From: Nocardia panacis
GTDB taxonomy: Bacteria > Actinomycetota > Actinomycetes > Mycobacteriales > Mycobacteriaceae
DNA length: 64,000 nucleotides
Direction of reading: 5' to 3'
NCBI RefSeq assembly: GCF_003598715.1
Contig: NZ_QZFU01000016.1
Span: forward strand, 124,001-188,000
Positions 16,921-24,976 of this stretch are shown here, piece after piece (the stretch's first letter is position 1; each line of letters begins with the position of its first letter). Both the position numbers and the translations under genes were made by a program. The notes beneath the pieces are model-generated. The model had not been told where the DNA came from and searched no databases. It saw only the letters and a program-made list of their open reading frames with translations.

Positions 16921-17511
16921 TCAGCGCCGCACCGACCGCTGCCCGACGATCGCGTTCAGATCCAGCTTCAACGGGAAAGGCTCGGACACCACCACCGTGC
17001 CGGAGAGCCGAGGTCCGTAGGTGTATTTGCCGGGCTCTTCCAACGTGTAGATGGTCAACCCCACTTCGTCGCCGTCGACGTCCAGGAGATCGATAACCCA
17101 GTAGCAGGCAATGTTATTGGCCGCGTACTCACGTGACTTGACAATGTAGTCGCGCACAGCGGACTGACCGGACGTGGCGACCTCGATCGCCAGCGCGATC
17201 TGATCGCTGCGAATTCTGGTCTGTTCCGCCGCCTCGACCGGAATCACCACGATGTCGGGAACTCGGCGGGGTGATCGACCCGAGAACTCGGCCTCTACTT
17301 CCGCGAAGGCCTCCCACCCTTCAGGAAGCTGAGCATTGAGCTGTTCGACGGTGCGGCTGAGCGCACGACTGTGCTTCGGTGCTGGGCGAGCGTTCACGAG
17401 CAAGAGTCCATTCTCGATCTCGTAACGATGGCTGGTATCGACGGGCAAAGCATCGAATTCTCGCACGCTGATCGGCTCGCCATGAGAGGTGGGCACCCAC
17501 TCGGCTGTCAT
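16921..17511 (-). CDS. Uma2 family (DUF820) PD-(D/E)XK nuclease-like protein
   Basis: A 196-residue protein of the Uma2/DUF820 family, which has a restriction-endonuclease-like PD-(D/E)XK fold but mostly unknown function. Visible are [20 protein letters not shown] (residues about 25-45), RVPDIVVIP (the PD motif, near residue 80) and [38 protein letters not shown] (the E-x-x motif and the Tyr-rich end). ATG 17511 follows GGAG at 7-nt spacing. It lies between fpg and cobF on the same strand with no functional link apparent. It is the first of three Uma2 genes in this window but only distantly related to the other two. Confidence 0.85.
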   Translation of the reverse strand: MTAEWVPTSHGEPISVREFDALPVDTSHRYEIENGLLLVNARPAPKHSRALSRTVEQLNAQLPEGWEAFAEVEAEFSGRSPRRVPDIVVIPVEAAEQTRIRSDQIALAIEVATSGQSAVRDYIVKSREYAANNIACYWVIDLLDVDGDEVGLTIYTLEEPGKYTYGPRLSGTVVVSEPFPLKLDLNAIVGQRSVRR

Positions 17512-17591
17512 CCTGCGTCTCCATCCGTTCGTATCCGAACCCCACCACATCATCGCATCTCAGCAGGTCGAATGAGCGGCGCGCACGGCCG

Positions 17592-18332
17592 TCACCCCCG
17601 GCGCAGGAGGTAGATGTCCATGATCCAGCCTTTCTCGGCGCGCAGGCGGGTGCGGAGGTCGACTATTTCGTCTTCGACCTTGCGCAGGGGGCCTTCGATG
17701 AGGACTTCGTCGGGCATGCCGAGGTAGGCGGCCCACCAGATGTGGATATCGTCGCCGCAGAGGTCGGTGAAGGCGCAGTCGGCGTCGAGCATGACGACGG
17801 TGGCGGGGTGGCGCAGGCCCTCTTCGCGGAGTTTGCGGCCGGTGGTGATGTAGAGGGGTTCGCCGATGCGGTGCAGAACCTGGCGGTGGCGGGCGGCGAG
17901 GGCCTGGATGCTGGTGATGCCGGGGATGACGGTGTAGTCGAAGGTGCACACGCCGCGGGCGTGCACGCGTTCGACCAGGCGCAGGGTGCTGTCGTAGAGG
18001 GCCGGGTCGCCCCAGACGAGGATGCCGCCGACGCCTTCGGTTTCGACGAAAGCCTGTTCGAGCAGCAGGGAGCGGGCTTCGTGCCAGTCCGCGACGGCGC
18101 GCCGGTAGTCGACGGGATCGCGGTCGCGGGGCGGGTCGGCGATCTCGACGATCCGGTGCGGTTGGGTGGCGTGTTCGCGCAGGATGGTCGCGCGCACGTC
18201 CAGCAGTTCCTGTTTCTCGGCGCCTTTTCCGATGACGAAGAAGACCTCGACCTCGCGCATGGCCTTGACGGCCTGCACGGTCACCTGATCCGGATCGCCC
18301 GCACCGATGCCGATCACGTAGAGCATGCGCAT
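17592..18332 (-). CDS. cobF: Precorrin-6A synthase (deacetylating)
   Basis: S-adenosylmethionine-dependent methyltransferase of aerobic cobalamin synthesis: it methylates precorrin-5 at C1 and removes the extruded acetyl group to give precorrin-6A. The 246-residue protein has the tetrapyrrole methylase layout: [16 protein letters not shown] at the N-terminus, [23 protein letters not shown] (near residue 105) and [15 protein letters not shown] (near residue 135), plus CobF-typical [12 protein letters not shown] and [15 protein letters not shown] 18332 is used; an internal ATG two codons on is equally possible. No other cob genes are in view, so it is a detached pathway gene. Divergent from thyA over 42 bp. 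Confidence 0.92.
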   Translation of the reverse strand: MRMLYVIGIGAGDPDQVTVQAVKAMREVEVFFVIGKGAEKQELLDVRATILREHATQPHRIVEIADPPRDRDPVDYRRAVADWHEARSLLLEQAFVETEGVGGILVWGDPALYDSTLRLVERVHARGVCTFDYTVIPGITSIQALAARHRQVLHRIGEPLYITTGRKLREEGLRHPATVVMLDADCAFTDLCGDDIHIWWAAYLGMPDEVLIEGPLRKVEDEIVDLRTRLRAEKGWIMDIYLLRRG

Positions 18333-18360
18333 GCGCCAGAGCTTGCCATGCGTGCCTCGG

Positions 18361-18366
18361 TAAGGT
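18361..18366 (+). promoter_or_regulatory. Putative -10 element (TAAGGT), leaderless thyA-dfrA
   Basis: TAAGGT, 8 nt before GTG 18375, with no ribosome binding site in between. No convincing -35 sequence. Confidence 0.4.
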
Positions 18367-18374
18367 GGTCAGAC

Positions 18375-19178
18375 GTGGCGACCACCGATACGCAGTACGA
18401 GGACCTGCTCCGCTTGGTGCTGGATTCCGGCACCCCCAAGGCGGATCGCACGGGCACCGGCACCCGCAGCATCTTCGGTCACCAGTTGCGCTACGACCTG
18501 TCGCAGGGGTTTCCGCTGATCACCACCAAGCGGGTGCACCTGAAATCGATCGTCTACGAACTGCTGTGGTTCCTGCGCGGCGATTCGAATATCGCGTGGC
18601 TGCGCGAGCACGGCGTGTCCATCTGGGACGAGTGGGCCGACGCGCACGGCGAACTGGGTCCGGTGTACGGGGTGCAGTGGCGGTCGTGGCCGACGCCCGA
18701 CGGCACCCATATCGATCAGATCGCGCAGGTGCTCCAGACGCTGCGCACCGATCCCGATTCGCGGCGCATGCTCGTCTCGGCCTGGAATGTCGCGGAATTG
18801 GACCGGATGGCGCTGGCCCCGTGCCACGCGTTCTTCCAGTTCTATGTGGCCGACGGCAGGCTGTCGTGCCAGCTGTATCAGCGCAGCGCGGACCTATTCC
18901 TCGGGGTGCCGTTCAATATCGCCAGCTACGCGCTGCTCACCCACATGGTGGCCCAGCAGACCGAACTGCTGCCGGGTGATTTCATCTGGACCGGCGGGGA
19001 TGTGCACATCTACAACAATCATGTCGAGCAGGTGCGCGAGCAGTTGACCCGCGATCCGTACCCGTTCCCGACCCTGCGGCTGCATCCGGCCCCGACCCTG
19101 TTCGACTACGGCTACGAGGATGTGGAAATCGTGGATTACCACCATCATCCGGCGATCGCGGCTCCGGTGGCGGTGTGA
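18375..19178 (+). CDS. thyA: Thymidylate synthase (ThyA)
   Basis: Methylates dUMP to dTMP using methylene-tetrahydrofolate, which leaves dihydrofolate. The 267-residue protein is full length. It has [19 protein letters not shown] (N-terminal phosphate-binding Arg), [25 protein letters not shown], the nucleophile Cys150 in [34 protein letters not shown] and the substrate-binding [16 protein letters not shown] 18375 is chosen from the conserved N-terminus and the TAAGGT element 8 nt upstream. The stop TGA overlaps the GTG of dfrA, so thymidylate synthase and dihydrofolate reductase are coupled, as expected because the second regenerates the folate oxidised by the first. Confidence 0.98.
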   Translation: MATTDTQYEDLLRLVLDSGTPKADRTGTGTRSIFGHQLRYDLSQGFPLITTKRVHLKSIVYELLWFLRGDSNIAWLREHGVSIWDEWADAHGELGPVYGVQWRSWPTPDGTHIDQIAQVLQTLRTDPDSRRMLVSAWNVAELDRMALAPCHAFFQFYVADGRLSCQLYQRSADLFLGVPFNIASYALLTHMVAQQTELLPGDFIWTGGDVHIYNNHVEQVREQLTRDPYPFPTLRLHPAPTLFDYGYEDVEIVDYHHHPAIAAPVAV

Positions 19179-19663
19179 GAACGGTCGGCCTGATCTGGGC
19201 GCAGACTCCGGCGGGCGTCATCGGATTCGAGAACACCATTCCGTGGCGGGTGCCCGAGGATATGGCCCATTTCAAGGAGGTCACCCTGGGGCATCCGGTG
19301 GTGATGGGTCGCCGGACCTGGGATTCGCTGCCACCGAGATTTCGGCCGCTGGTCGGGCGGCGCAATATTGTGGTTACCCGTCAAGCCGACTGGTCGGCCG
19401 ACGGCGCGGAACGGGCCGGTTCGCTTGCCGAGGCACTGGCGCTGGCGGGCGATACCGCCTGGGTCGCCGGTGGTGGCGAAATTTACGCGGCGGCAATGCC
19501 TTTCGCCACAGAACTGCTGGTCACCGAGGTGGACGCGCAGCTGGATGGCGATGCTTTCGCCCCCGCGATCGGCCCGGAATGGCAGGCCGACACGCCCGAG
19601 CCGTGGCGGGAATCGCGTGGCGGGTTGCGCTTCCGCACCCGCCGCTACACCCGCGCGCACTGA
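19175..19663 (+). CDS. dfrA: Dihydrofolate reductase
   Basis: Reduces dihydrofolate to tetrahydrofolate with NADPH; the target of trimethoprim. The 162-residue protein has [33 protein letters not shown], with the active-site Asp in PEDM near residue 30, [13 protein letters not shown] (NADPH-binding loop), RNIVVTRQ and [24 protein letters not shown]. The start GTG 19175 overlaps the thyA stop by 4 bases, a translationally coupled operon known in many actinobacteria. It is followed within 9 bp by a short perfect inverted repeat (19672-19686). Confidence 0.97.
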   Translation: MRTVGLIWAQTPAGVIGFENTIPWRVPEDMAHFKEVTLGHPVVMGRRTWDSLPPRFRPLVGRRNIVVTRQADWSADGAERAGSLAEALALAGDTAWVAGGGEIYAAAMPFATELLVTEVDAQLDGDAFAPAIGPEWQADTPEPWRESRGGLRFRTRRYTRAH

Positions 19664-19671
19664 CAGCTCGC

Positions 19672-19686
19672 ACCGGAATGTCCGGT
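19672..19686 (+). terminator. Short hairpin after dfrA, weak terminator candidate
   Basis: Perfect 6-bp arms, ACCGGA and TCCGGT, with a 3-nt loop, 8 bp after the dfrA stop. No T-tract follows, so it is only a weak candidate. Confidence 0.25.
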
Positions 19687-19902
19687 TACCGAACAAGACT
19701 CGAGCATTCAGCAAATGTTCAGCATCGTTCATGTGGGCGCACAACGCTATTCGGGAATCGAACACGCCGCGCCAAGGGCGGACTGCGCAAACCCGACCCG
19801 AAGGGCGAAACGGTCGGGCATACTCCAGGAATACCAGCCCGCGTTGCCCATCGCGGCGGACCGCGCCCGAGGGGCGGCGTCGATTGACGATGTCGATTCG
19901 GC

Positions 19903-19923
19903 ACCGGCCGGGAACCGGCCGGT
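19903..19923. repeat. GC-rich inverted repeat before the cupin gene
   Basis: Perfect arms ACCGGCCGG and CCGGCCGGT with a GAA loop, ending 21 bp before ATG 19945. It could be a regulator binding site or a 5'-UTR hairpin in the cupin mRNA. Confidence 0.55.
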
Positions 19924-19944
19924 CTGCCCTGCGAAAGGCGGTCC

Positions 19945-20274
19945 ATGGATAAGAAATCGCTCACCGCGGTGGCGCGCCAGCAGTTGAAGCTGGCGGCGAC
20001 CGCCACGAGCGGACGCAGTTCGCAAACCATCTACGGCGGCCACGCCCATTCGCTGCGCCAGACCGTGGTGGGGCTCACGGCCGGACAGTCCCTGGCCGAA
20101 CACGACAATGCGGGCGAGGCCACCCTGCTCGTACTCTCCGGCACCCTCACCCTGATCAGCGGCACCAACGAGTGGAAGGGTTCGGCGGGTGATCTGCTCG
20201 TGGTCCCCATGGCACGGCACTCGGTCAAGGCGGTCGACGATGTGGCCTTCCTCCTGACGGTCGCCAAACGCTAG
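19945..20274 (+). CDS. Small cupin-domain protein
   Basis: A 109-residue single-domain cupin. It begins MDKKSLTAVARQQLKLA, then shows the two cupin motifs: TAGQSLAEHDNAGEATLLVLSGTLTL (motif 1, residues about 47-72, with His and Glu as possible metal ligands) and GDLLVVPMARHSVKAVDDVAFLLTVA (motif 2, residues about 83-108, with a further His). Such small cupins are metal-binding sensor or storage-type proteins with no fixed reaction. ATG 19945 follows AAAGGCGG. It lies 47 bp upstream of the DyP-encapsulin operon on the same strand but has its own spacing and no clear link. Confidence 0.85.
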   Translation: MDKKSLTAVARQQLKLAATATSGRSSQTIYGGHAHSLRQTVVGLTAGQSLAEHDNAGEATLLVLSGTLTLISGTNEWKGSAGDLLVVPMARHSVKAVDDVAFLLTVAKR

Positions 20275-20308
20275 CGGGGTGCGCGGGTCTATAGCCGGCT
20301 TCGCCTAC

Positions 20309-20314
20309 TAGGCT
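20309..20314 (+). promoter_or_regulatory. Putative -10 element (TAGGCT), leaderless DyP-encapsulin operon
   Basis: TAGGCT, 7 nt before ATG 20322, with no Shine-Dalgarno sequence. Suggests the DyP-encapsulin mRNA is leaderless. Confidence 0.42.
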
Positions 20315-20321
20315 GGCCCAC

Positions 20322-21341
20322 ATGGGTGCGCCGCAGCCGATCCTCGAGCCGCTCACACCGGCGGCACTGTTCCTCGTCGCGACCATCGACGCGGGCGGTG
20401 CGGATACGGTCCGCGACCTGCTCGCCGACCTGCCCGGCCTGCGGCGCTCGGTCGGCTTCCGGGTGCCGGGTGCGGGGCTGACCTGCCTGACCTCGATCGG
20501 GTCGACCGCGTGGGACCGTCTTTTCGCCGGGCCGAAACCGGCGGGGCTGCACGAATTTCCGGGATTTGCCGGCCCGTTGCACCGAGCCCCCGCCACCCCC
20601 GGCGATCTGCTGTTCCACCTCAAGGCCGAAACCCACGACGCCTGTTTCGAATTGGCCACCGCCCTCGGCGACCGCCTCGACGGCGCGGCCCGCTTCGTCG
20701 ACCAGACCGTCGGCTTCCGCTATTTCGAACAGCGCGACCTGCTCGGTTTCGTGGACGGCACCGAGAATCCGGAGGGCGCGGCCGCGGGCAGCGCGGCGGT
20801 CATCGGTCCGGAGGATCCGGAATTCGCGGGCGGCAGCTATGTCATCGTGCAGAAGTACCTGCACGCCATGCCGGACTGGCGGGCACTGCCCGTGGCCGAA
20901 CAGGAGTTGGTGATCGGCCGGACCAAACTCGAGGATTTCGAACTGGCCGAGGAGATCAAACCGCCGAATTCGCATGTCGCGGTGAATACCGTCTACGACG
21001 CGGCGGGCGCGCAGTTGCAGATCGTGCGCGCCAATATGCCCTTCGGCAGCGTGGCCGACGGCGAATTCGGCACCTACTTCGTCGGATACACCTCGACGCC
21101 GGAGAAGGTAGAGACCATGCTGCGGCGCATGTTCGAAGGCACCGACGCGGCCTCCCACGACCGCATCCTGGATTTCTCCACCGCCGTCACGGGCACGCTG
21201 TTCTTCACCCCGCCCGAGGACTTCTTCGACCGGCTGCCCGAGCCCGCGACAGCGGAGGGCGGGCCGCAGGAGCAGATCATCGATCCGCGCGCCGACGGTT
21301 CCCTCGGTATCGGCACGTTGAAAAGGAGTATGCAGCCATGA
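20322..21341 (+). CDS. Dye-decolorizing (DyP-type) heme peroxidase, encapsulin cargo
   Basis: Heme peroxidase of 339 residues that oxidises phenolics and other substrates with H2O2. The distal Asp is D145 in GFVDGTENP, the proximal heme ligand is H218 in NSHVAVNTV, and the distal Arg is R236 in QIVRANMPFG; all are intact. The last residues, DGSLGIGTLKRS (about 327-338), match the known encapsulation signal of DyP cargo proteins, which docks inside encapsulin shells. Its TGA overlaps the ATG of the encapsulin gene by 4 bases (ATGA, 21338-21341), so shell and cargo are translationally coupled. Operon starts here; a TAGGCT -10 lies 7 nt upstream. In mycobacteria such nanocompartments help against oxidative stress. 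Confidence 0.96.
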   Translation: MGAPQPILEPLTPAALFLVATIDAGGADTVRDLLADLPGLRRSVGFRVPGAGLTCLTSIGSTAWDRLFAGPKPAGLHEFPGFAGPLHRAPATPGDLLFHLKAETHDACFELATALGDRLDGAARFVDQTVGFRYFEQRDLLGFVDGTENPEGAAAGSAAVIGPEDPEFAGGSYVIVQKYLHAMPDWRALPVAEQELVIGRTKLEDFELAEEIKPPNSHVAVNTVYDAAGAQLQIVRANMPFGSVADGEFGTYFVGYTSTPEKVETMLRRMFEGTDAASHDRILDFSTAVTGTLFFTPPEDFFDRLPEPATAEGGPQEQIIDPRADGSLGIGTLKRSMQP

Positions 21342-22138
21342 ACAACCTGCACCGCGAACTCGCGCCGATCACCGCCGAGGCATGGGCGTTGATCGAGGAG
21401 GAGGCAGGCCGCACCTTCCGCAGGCACAGCGCGGGCCGTCGCCTGGTCGACCTGTCCGGTCCGCACGGCACCGCCTATTCGGCGGTGGGCCTCGGCTATA
21501 CGACCTCGATCGCTGCCCCGGATGAGGGGGTGCAGGCGCGGCAGCGTGCGGTGGCGCCGCTGGTGGAACTGCGGGTGCCGTTCAAACTGTCCCGCGACGA
21601 ACTGGACAATGTGGAGCGCGGCGCCCGCGATACGGATCTGGACGCGGTCAAGGAATCGGCCAAGCGCATCGCCTTCGCCGAGGACCGGGCGATCTTCGAG
21701 GGTTACGCGGCGGCCGGTATCACCGGAATCCGCGCGGGCACAACGAATCGCCCCGTCAAACTACCCACCGAGCCGGTGCTGGTTCCGGAGGCGATCGCGC
21801 AGGCGCTGTCCGCCCTGCGGTTGGCGGGTGTGGACGGGCCGTACTCGGTGGCGCTCAGCGCCGACCTGTACACGGCGGTCAGCGAGACCTCCGATCACGG
21901 CCATCCCATCCGCACGCTGATCGAGCGGCTGATTCCTGGCGGCGAGATCGTGTGGGCGCCCGCCATCGACGGCGCGTTCCTGCTCACCACGCGCGGCGGT
22001 GACTTCGATCTGCAACTGGGACAGGATCTTTCGATCGGCTACCTGTCCCATGACGCGGAGTCGGTGCACCTGTACTTCCAGGAGAGCCTGACCTTCCTCA
22101 CCTACACGGCCGAAGCCGCGGTAGCGCTGGAAGCCTGA
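21338..22138 (+). CDS. Family 1 encapsulin nanocompartment shell protein
   Basis: A 266-residue HK97-fold shell protein that self-assembles into an icosahedral nanocompartment. It matches family 1 encapsulins: NNLHRELAPITAEAWALIEEEAGRTFRRHSAGRRLVDLSGP at the N-terminus (the cargo-docking region), VELRVPFKLSRDELDNVERGARDTDLDAVKESAKRIAFAEDRAIFEGY in the middle, and DLQLGQDLSIGYLSHDAESVHLYFQESLTFL at the C-terminus. ATG 21338 has AAAAGGAG (21321-21328) inside the DyP gene as ribosome binding site. The cargo is the preceding DyP peroxidase. Earlier annotations of this family as linocin M18 bacteriocin are misleading. Convergent with lysE, 8 bp away. Confidence 0.96.
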   Translation: MNNLHRELAPITAEAWALIEEEAGRTFRRHSAGRRLVDLSGPHGTAYSAVGLGYTTSIAAPDEGVQARQRAVAPLVELRVPFKLSRDELDNVERGARDTDLDAVKESAKRIAFAEDRAIFEGYAAAGITGIRAGTTNRPVKLPTEPVLVPEAIAQALSALRLAGVDGPYSVALSADLYTAVSETSDHGHPIRTLIERLIPGGEIVWAPAIDGAFLLTTRGGDFDLQLGQDLSIGYLSHDAESVHLYFQESLTFLTYTAEAAVALEA

Positions 22139-22146
22139 ATATCCTG

Positions 22147-22791
22147 CTATGCCTCGGCAAGTAGGCGAATACCGAAGCCGATCATGATGGTTCCGGTGAT
22201 CCGATCCGCCCGGCGGCGGATAGTGGCGCGGCGCAACCAGAGTGCGGCGCGGTCGGCGACCCACACGAGAACACCCAGCCAGACAATGGATTCGGCGAGG
22301 AACACCCCGCCGAGAGCGAAGAATGTCAGCGAGGTCGCGCCCGCCGGGACGAAGGCGGGCAAGAAGGCCAGGAACAGGACGCCGACCTTCGGGTTGAGCA
22401 GATTCGTCAGCACGCCGACCAGATAGGTGGCGCGCAGGCCGAGCGGCCCGGTGGGGTCGGGCTGCTCGGCTTCTTGGTTTCCGCGGCCGAGGCGCATCCC
22501 GAAAGCGGCCAGACCGAGCCAGATCAGATAGGCCGCGCCCGCGAAGCGCAGGATGTCGTAGCCGAGGCGACTCGCGGCCAGCAGGGCGGAGAGTCCGAAG
22601 GCCGCCGCCATGATCCAGACGGCCAGACCGCTGAGGATGCCCAGACTCGTCAGCACGCCCGCGCGGCGGCCGCCCCGCGCCGTATTGCGCAGTATGAGCA
22701 GGGTATCCGGGCCGGGAGCGAGAATCACCAGGGCCGCGGGAAGGGCGAAGGCGAGTAGTGAGTGCAGCACTCCCACCACGGTAGCCACCAC
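22147..22791 (-). CDS. LysE/RhtB family amino acid exporter
   Basis: Inner membrane exporter of 214 residues with about six hydrophobic segments, typical of LysE/RhtB proteins that export amino acids such as lysine, threonine or homoserine lactone. The signature ALPAALVILAPGPDTLLILRN sits near residue 15-35, and NLLNPKVGVLFLAFLPAFV near residue 130 is the second conserved block. The start is uncertain: several GTG codons lie between 22791 and 22764, none with a good ribosome binding site, and the most upstream is used. The gene stands alone, convergent with the encapsulin gene and divergent from a small membrane protein gene. The substrate cannot be told. Confidence 0.88.
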   Translation of the reverse strand: MVATVVGVLHSLLAFALPAALVILAPGPDTLLILRNTARGGRRAGVLTSLGILSGLAVWIMAAAFGLSALLAASRLGYDILRFAGAAYLIWLGLAAFGMRLGRGNQEAEQPDPTGPLGLRATYLVGVLTNLLNPKVGVLFLAFLPAFVPAGATSLTFFALGGVFLAESIVWLGVLVWVADRAALWLRRATIRRRADRITGTIMIGFGIRLLAEA

Positions 22792-22878
22792 GCGACGCGC
22801 CCGGAGAATGTCGCTCCCCCTGCCGGGATGTCCGGCATTCTGTACAGGTCACGCGTCATCGACACGAAGGAGCGAACC

Positions 22879-23145
22879 ATGTGGGGCATCATCTCGATGA
22901 TCGTCATCGGACTCATCGCGGGGGCGATCGCCCGGTTGCTCGTCCCCGGCAAGGAGAATTTCGGCTGGTTGGGCACGATCGTGCTCGGCGTGATCGGCGG
23001 GTATGTCGGCGGCACGGTGGGTAGCCTGGTCTTCGCTCCGCACAAGTTCAGCGTGCATCCGCCGGTGAATCATGCCTTCCTCGGGGCCATCGTCGGCTCG
23101 GTCATCCTGCTGCTGGTCTATAAATTCGTGCGTGCGCGCGTCTGA
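22879..23145 (+). CDS. GlsB/YeaQ/YmgE family small membrane protein
   Basis: An 88-residue integral membrane protein of the transglycosylase-associated (GlsB/YeaQ/YmgE) family, stress-related but of unknown biochemical role. Three hydrophobic segments with Gly zippers are visible: GIISMIVIGLIAGAIARLLV, WLGTIVLGVIGGYVGGTVGSLV and FLGAIVGSVILLLVYKFV. PGKENFGWLGT after the first segment is family-typical. ATG 22879 has a good GAAGGAG site (22866-22872). Followed by a long UUCG-loop hairpin that ends the transcript. Monocistronic. Confidence 0.9.
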   Translation: MWGIISMIVIGLIAGAIARLLVPGKENFGWLGTIVLGVIGGYVGGTVGSLVFAPHKFSVHPPVNHAFLGAIVGSVILLLVYKFVRARV

Positions 23146-23164
23146 GCGCCCACCTCGACGGCTC

Positions 23165-23196
23165 CTCGCCCGGTCGCGTTCGCGCGATCGGGCGAG
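23165..23196 (+). terminator. Strong UUCG-tetraloop terminator hairpin
   Basis: A 14-bp stem, CTCGCCCGGTCGCG (23165-23178) and CGCGATCGGGCGAG (23183-23196), fully paired when one G-U is allowed, closed by TTCG. It starts 19 bp after the GlsB-like stop codon. The following TGCGTTT is only weakly T-rich, as is usual in high-GC actinomycetes. Confidence 0.75.
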
Positions 23197-23272
23197 TGCG
23201 TTTGCGGCCCATAGGATTTGGGTCTTCCCGACCCGATGCGAACGCGGGCCGTTGCCGGCATGATCGACGGAC

Positions 23273-23509
23273 ATGGGTAGACGTCACTCATATACCGGAA
23301 TGTTGCTGGTCGGGCAGGCGGTGATCATGGCACTGCTGCTGGCCGGTAATTGGCATCCGGTGCGGGCCGCAGTCTATGTCGCGATCTTCGTGGCGACGGC
23401 TGTCGGACTCTTCGCCTTGGGGCGGCGCCGCCGCGAGCCCGCCGCACCGCCCGCCGAGGCGCAGGCGCGGCCGCAGGAGGCGACGGCGGGGGTTGCCTCG
23501 GACGCCTGA
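23273..23509 (+). CDS. Hypothetical small two-TM membrane protein
   Basis: A 78-residue protein not assigned to a family. Two hydrophobic segments are visible, YTGMLLVGQAVIMALLLAGN (about residues 7-26) and AAVYVAIFVATAVGLFALG (about residues 32-50), followed by RRRRE and an Ala/Pro/Glu-rich tail, so both ends are probably cytoplasmic by the positive-inside rule. ATG 23273 is the only reasonable start, with GACGG as a weak ribosome site. No neighbour suggests a function. A real gene is likely but not certain, because it is short and has no recognised homology. Confidence 0.55.
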   Translation: MGRRHSYTGMLLVGQAVIMALLLAGNWHPVRAAVYVAIFVATAVGLFALGRRRREPAAPPAEAQARPQEATAGVASDA

Positions 23510-23696
23510 TCGTTCGCGAATGGCCCTGCGATACGGGCGGATTCACCCCGCTGCGGGTATGGGAACGTGAGCATTCGCACATGTCCGGGTCGTGGCGGCG
23601 GGAGTAGCGTAATGCGGGATGATGCCGCGACGTTCGGGGTCGCAGGCGCATTCGACCTCAGGCGCGCCCGCCTGCCAATTCGATACGGAGGCCGGG

Positions 23697-24230
23697 ATGA
23701 CGCAGGTTTGTGCGGGTGTGGTGCCGGCTCGCCGTGCGCTCGGCTACCTCGCGATCGGGTTGCTGGTGGTTGCCGCGGCCGGTGCGGGGATGGTGGCCGC
23801 CTTCGGTTTCGACCGGCTGTTCACCGGTCTGCTCATCGGATTGGTCGCGGGCGTGGCCACTTTGACGGCCCTGTTCGGCAGAGATTCCGTGATGCTCACC
23901 GAACAGGGCATCTTTCGGCGCAATCCGTGGTCCGCGCACAGTATCGGTTGGGACCGGGTGGTGGCGGGTCGTTTCGCCCTCGACGAGCGAGCGCGCTGGA
24001 CGCTGGCGCTGGATCTGGCGGGCGGCGATGAGCGACACGGCGAACTGGTCCTGCTGTCCATCCCGCCCGTCGTCGGTCCGGTAGCGGGCGCATACGATCT
24101 GCGCAAACGCGAACAGGTCACCGAGATACGAGAGATGCTGCGCCACAAACAGATCCCCATCACCGTACTTCCGGAGATCGCGGGCGCACTGCACCACTAC
24201 TGGCAGATCGCCCCACCGACCACCCGCTGA
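23697..24230 (+). CDS. Hypothetical membrane protein with PH-like C-terminal part
   Basis: A 177-residue protein with two adjacent transmembrane helices, RALGYLAIGLLVVAAAGAGMVAAF and LFTGLLIGLVAGVATLTALF (residues about 13-60), and a soluble C-terminal part. The segment SVMLTEQGIFRRNPWSAHSIGWDRVVAGRF resembles bacterial PH-like domains of small actinobacterial membrane proteins; this is by eye only. The tail has KREQVTEIREMLRHKQIP. ATG 23697 is chosen over upstream starts because GGAG (23687-23690) lies 6 nt before it and the added upstream residues look non-coding. Function unknown. Confidence 0.7.
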   Translation: MTQVCAGVVPARRALGYLAIGLLVVAAAGAGMVAAFGFDRLFTGLLIGLVAGVATLTALFGRDSVMLTEQGIFRRNPWSAHSIGWDRVVAGRFALDERARWTLALDLAGGDERHGELVLLSIPPVVGPVAGAYDLRKREQVTEIREMLRHKQIPITVLPEIAGALHHYWQIAPPTTR

Positions 24231-24263
24231 TCCGGCCGCTTGTCTGGTGCGAAATCGCGAAGG

Positions 24264-24863
24264 TCAGAACGGCAGCAGCGTTCCCGGATCGATGGTGAGC
24301 TCGAAGGGATTTCGCAGCGTCACCGATTGCCCGGCGGATACTCGATGGGTCGGCGCATAGCTGCCGTCGACCCCCGGTTCGTAAGCGAAAAGGACCGGTA
24401 GCGCTTCATTCGGCAGTTGACCCTTGAACGGATTGATCTCAATGCGCCAGTAATTCGGAATTCCCGCTTCGGCATAGAAGACCGGTTTGAGGGTGTGGTC
24501 CTGCAAAGTGGTCGACTTCGATACCACCTCGACCGCCAATCGCACCTGATCGACCGGAATGCCGCGATCGTCGAGTCCGAACGGAAGCGTGCACACGATG
24601 AGGTCCGGAATCGGCTCGTCGTCGCCAACCAGCACACCGACACCGACCGCGGCGAAGCAGTCGGAGGGAACGGCCGCGTCTAGAGCTCGCTCCAATCCCT
24701 TGATCAGCACCTGGTGCCGGGGTTTGGGTGCGACGTTCACGACGAGTAGGCCATTCAACACCTCATAACGCGATCCGTCATCGGGCATGTGCTCGAGGTC
24801 GGCAGCTGTCCAGTAGCCGCCGCGCGGCCGACGATAGTCGGCGGCATGTGTCGGCATAGCCAT
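24264..24863 (-). CDS. Uma2 family (DUF820) PD-(D/E)XK nuclease-like protein
   Basis: A 199-residue Uma2 protein. It shows WTAADLEHMPDDGSRYEVLNG (residues about 18-38), LVVNVAPKPRHQ, EPIPDLIV (PD motif near residue 105), QVRLAVEVVSKST (catalytic-type Glu near residue 130), KPVFYAEAGIPNYWRIEI, and a C-terminal beta region ending FELTIDPGTLLPF. ATG 24863 is favoured by GGGAGG 8-10 nt upstream. It is a clear tandem paralogue of the next gene upstream, with the same layout and the same C-terminal FxLTxDPxxLxP ending. Function of the family is not established. Confidence 0.88.
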   Translation of the reverse strand: MAMPTHAADYRRPRGGYWTAADLEHMPDDGSRYEVLNGLLVVNVAPKPRHQVLIKGLERALDAAVPSDCFAAVGVGVLVGDDEPIPDLIVCTLPFGLDDRGIPVDQVRLAVEVVSKSTTLQDHTLKPVFYAEAGIPNYWRIEINPFKGQLPNEALPVLFAYEPGVDGSYAPTHRVSAGQSVTLRNPFELTIDPGTLLPF

Positions 24864-24976
24864 GGAAACCACCTCCCACCTCGGTTGGCTGATTCACTCT
24901 CCGAAGCGATTCTATCCGCTGAGCCCGGCGACCGCTTCGCGTCGAATGCGTTATCCCTGATCTCGCCTGGATTTGC

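Larger units (their letters stand above)
19664..19944. other. Intergenic region between dfrA and the cupin gene
   Basis: 281 bp with no supported gene. It holds the small hairpin after dfrA and a strong 9-bp inverted repeat (19903-19923) shortly before the cupin start. Promoter elements for the cupin gene are expected, but none is clear. Confidence 0.4.
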
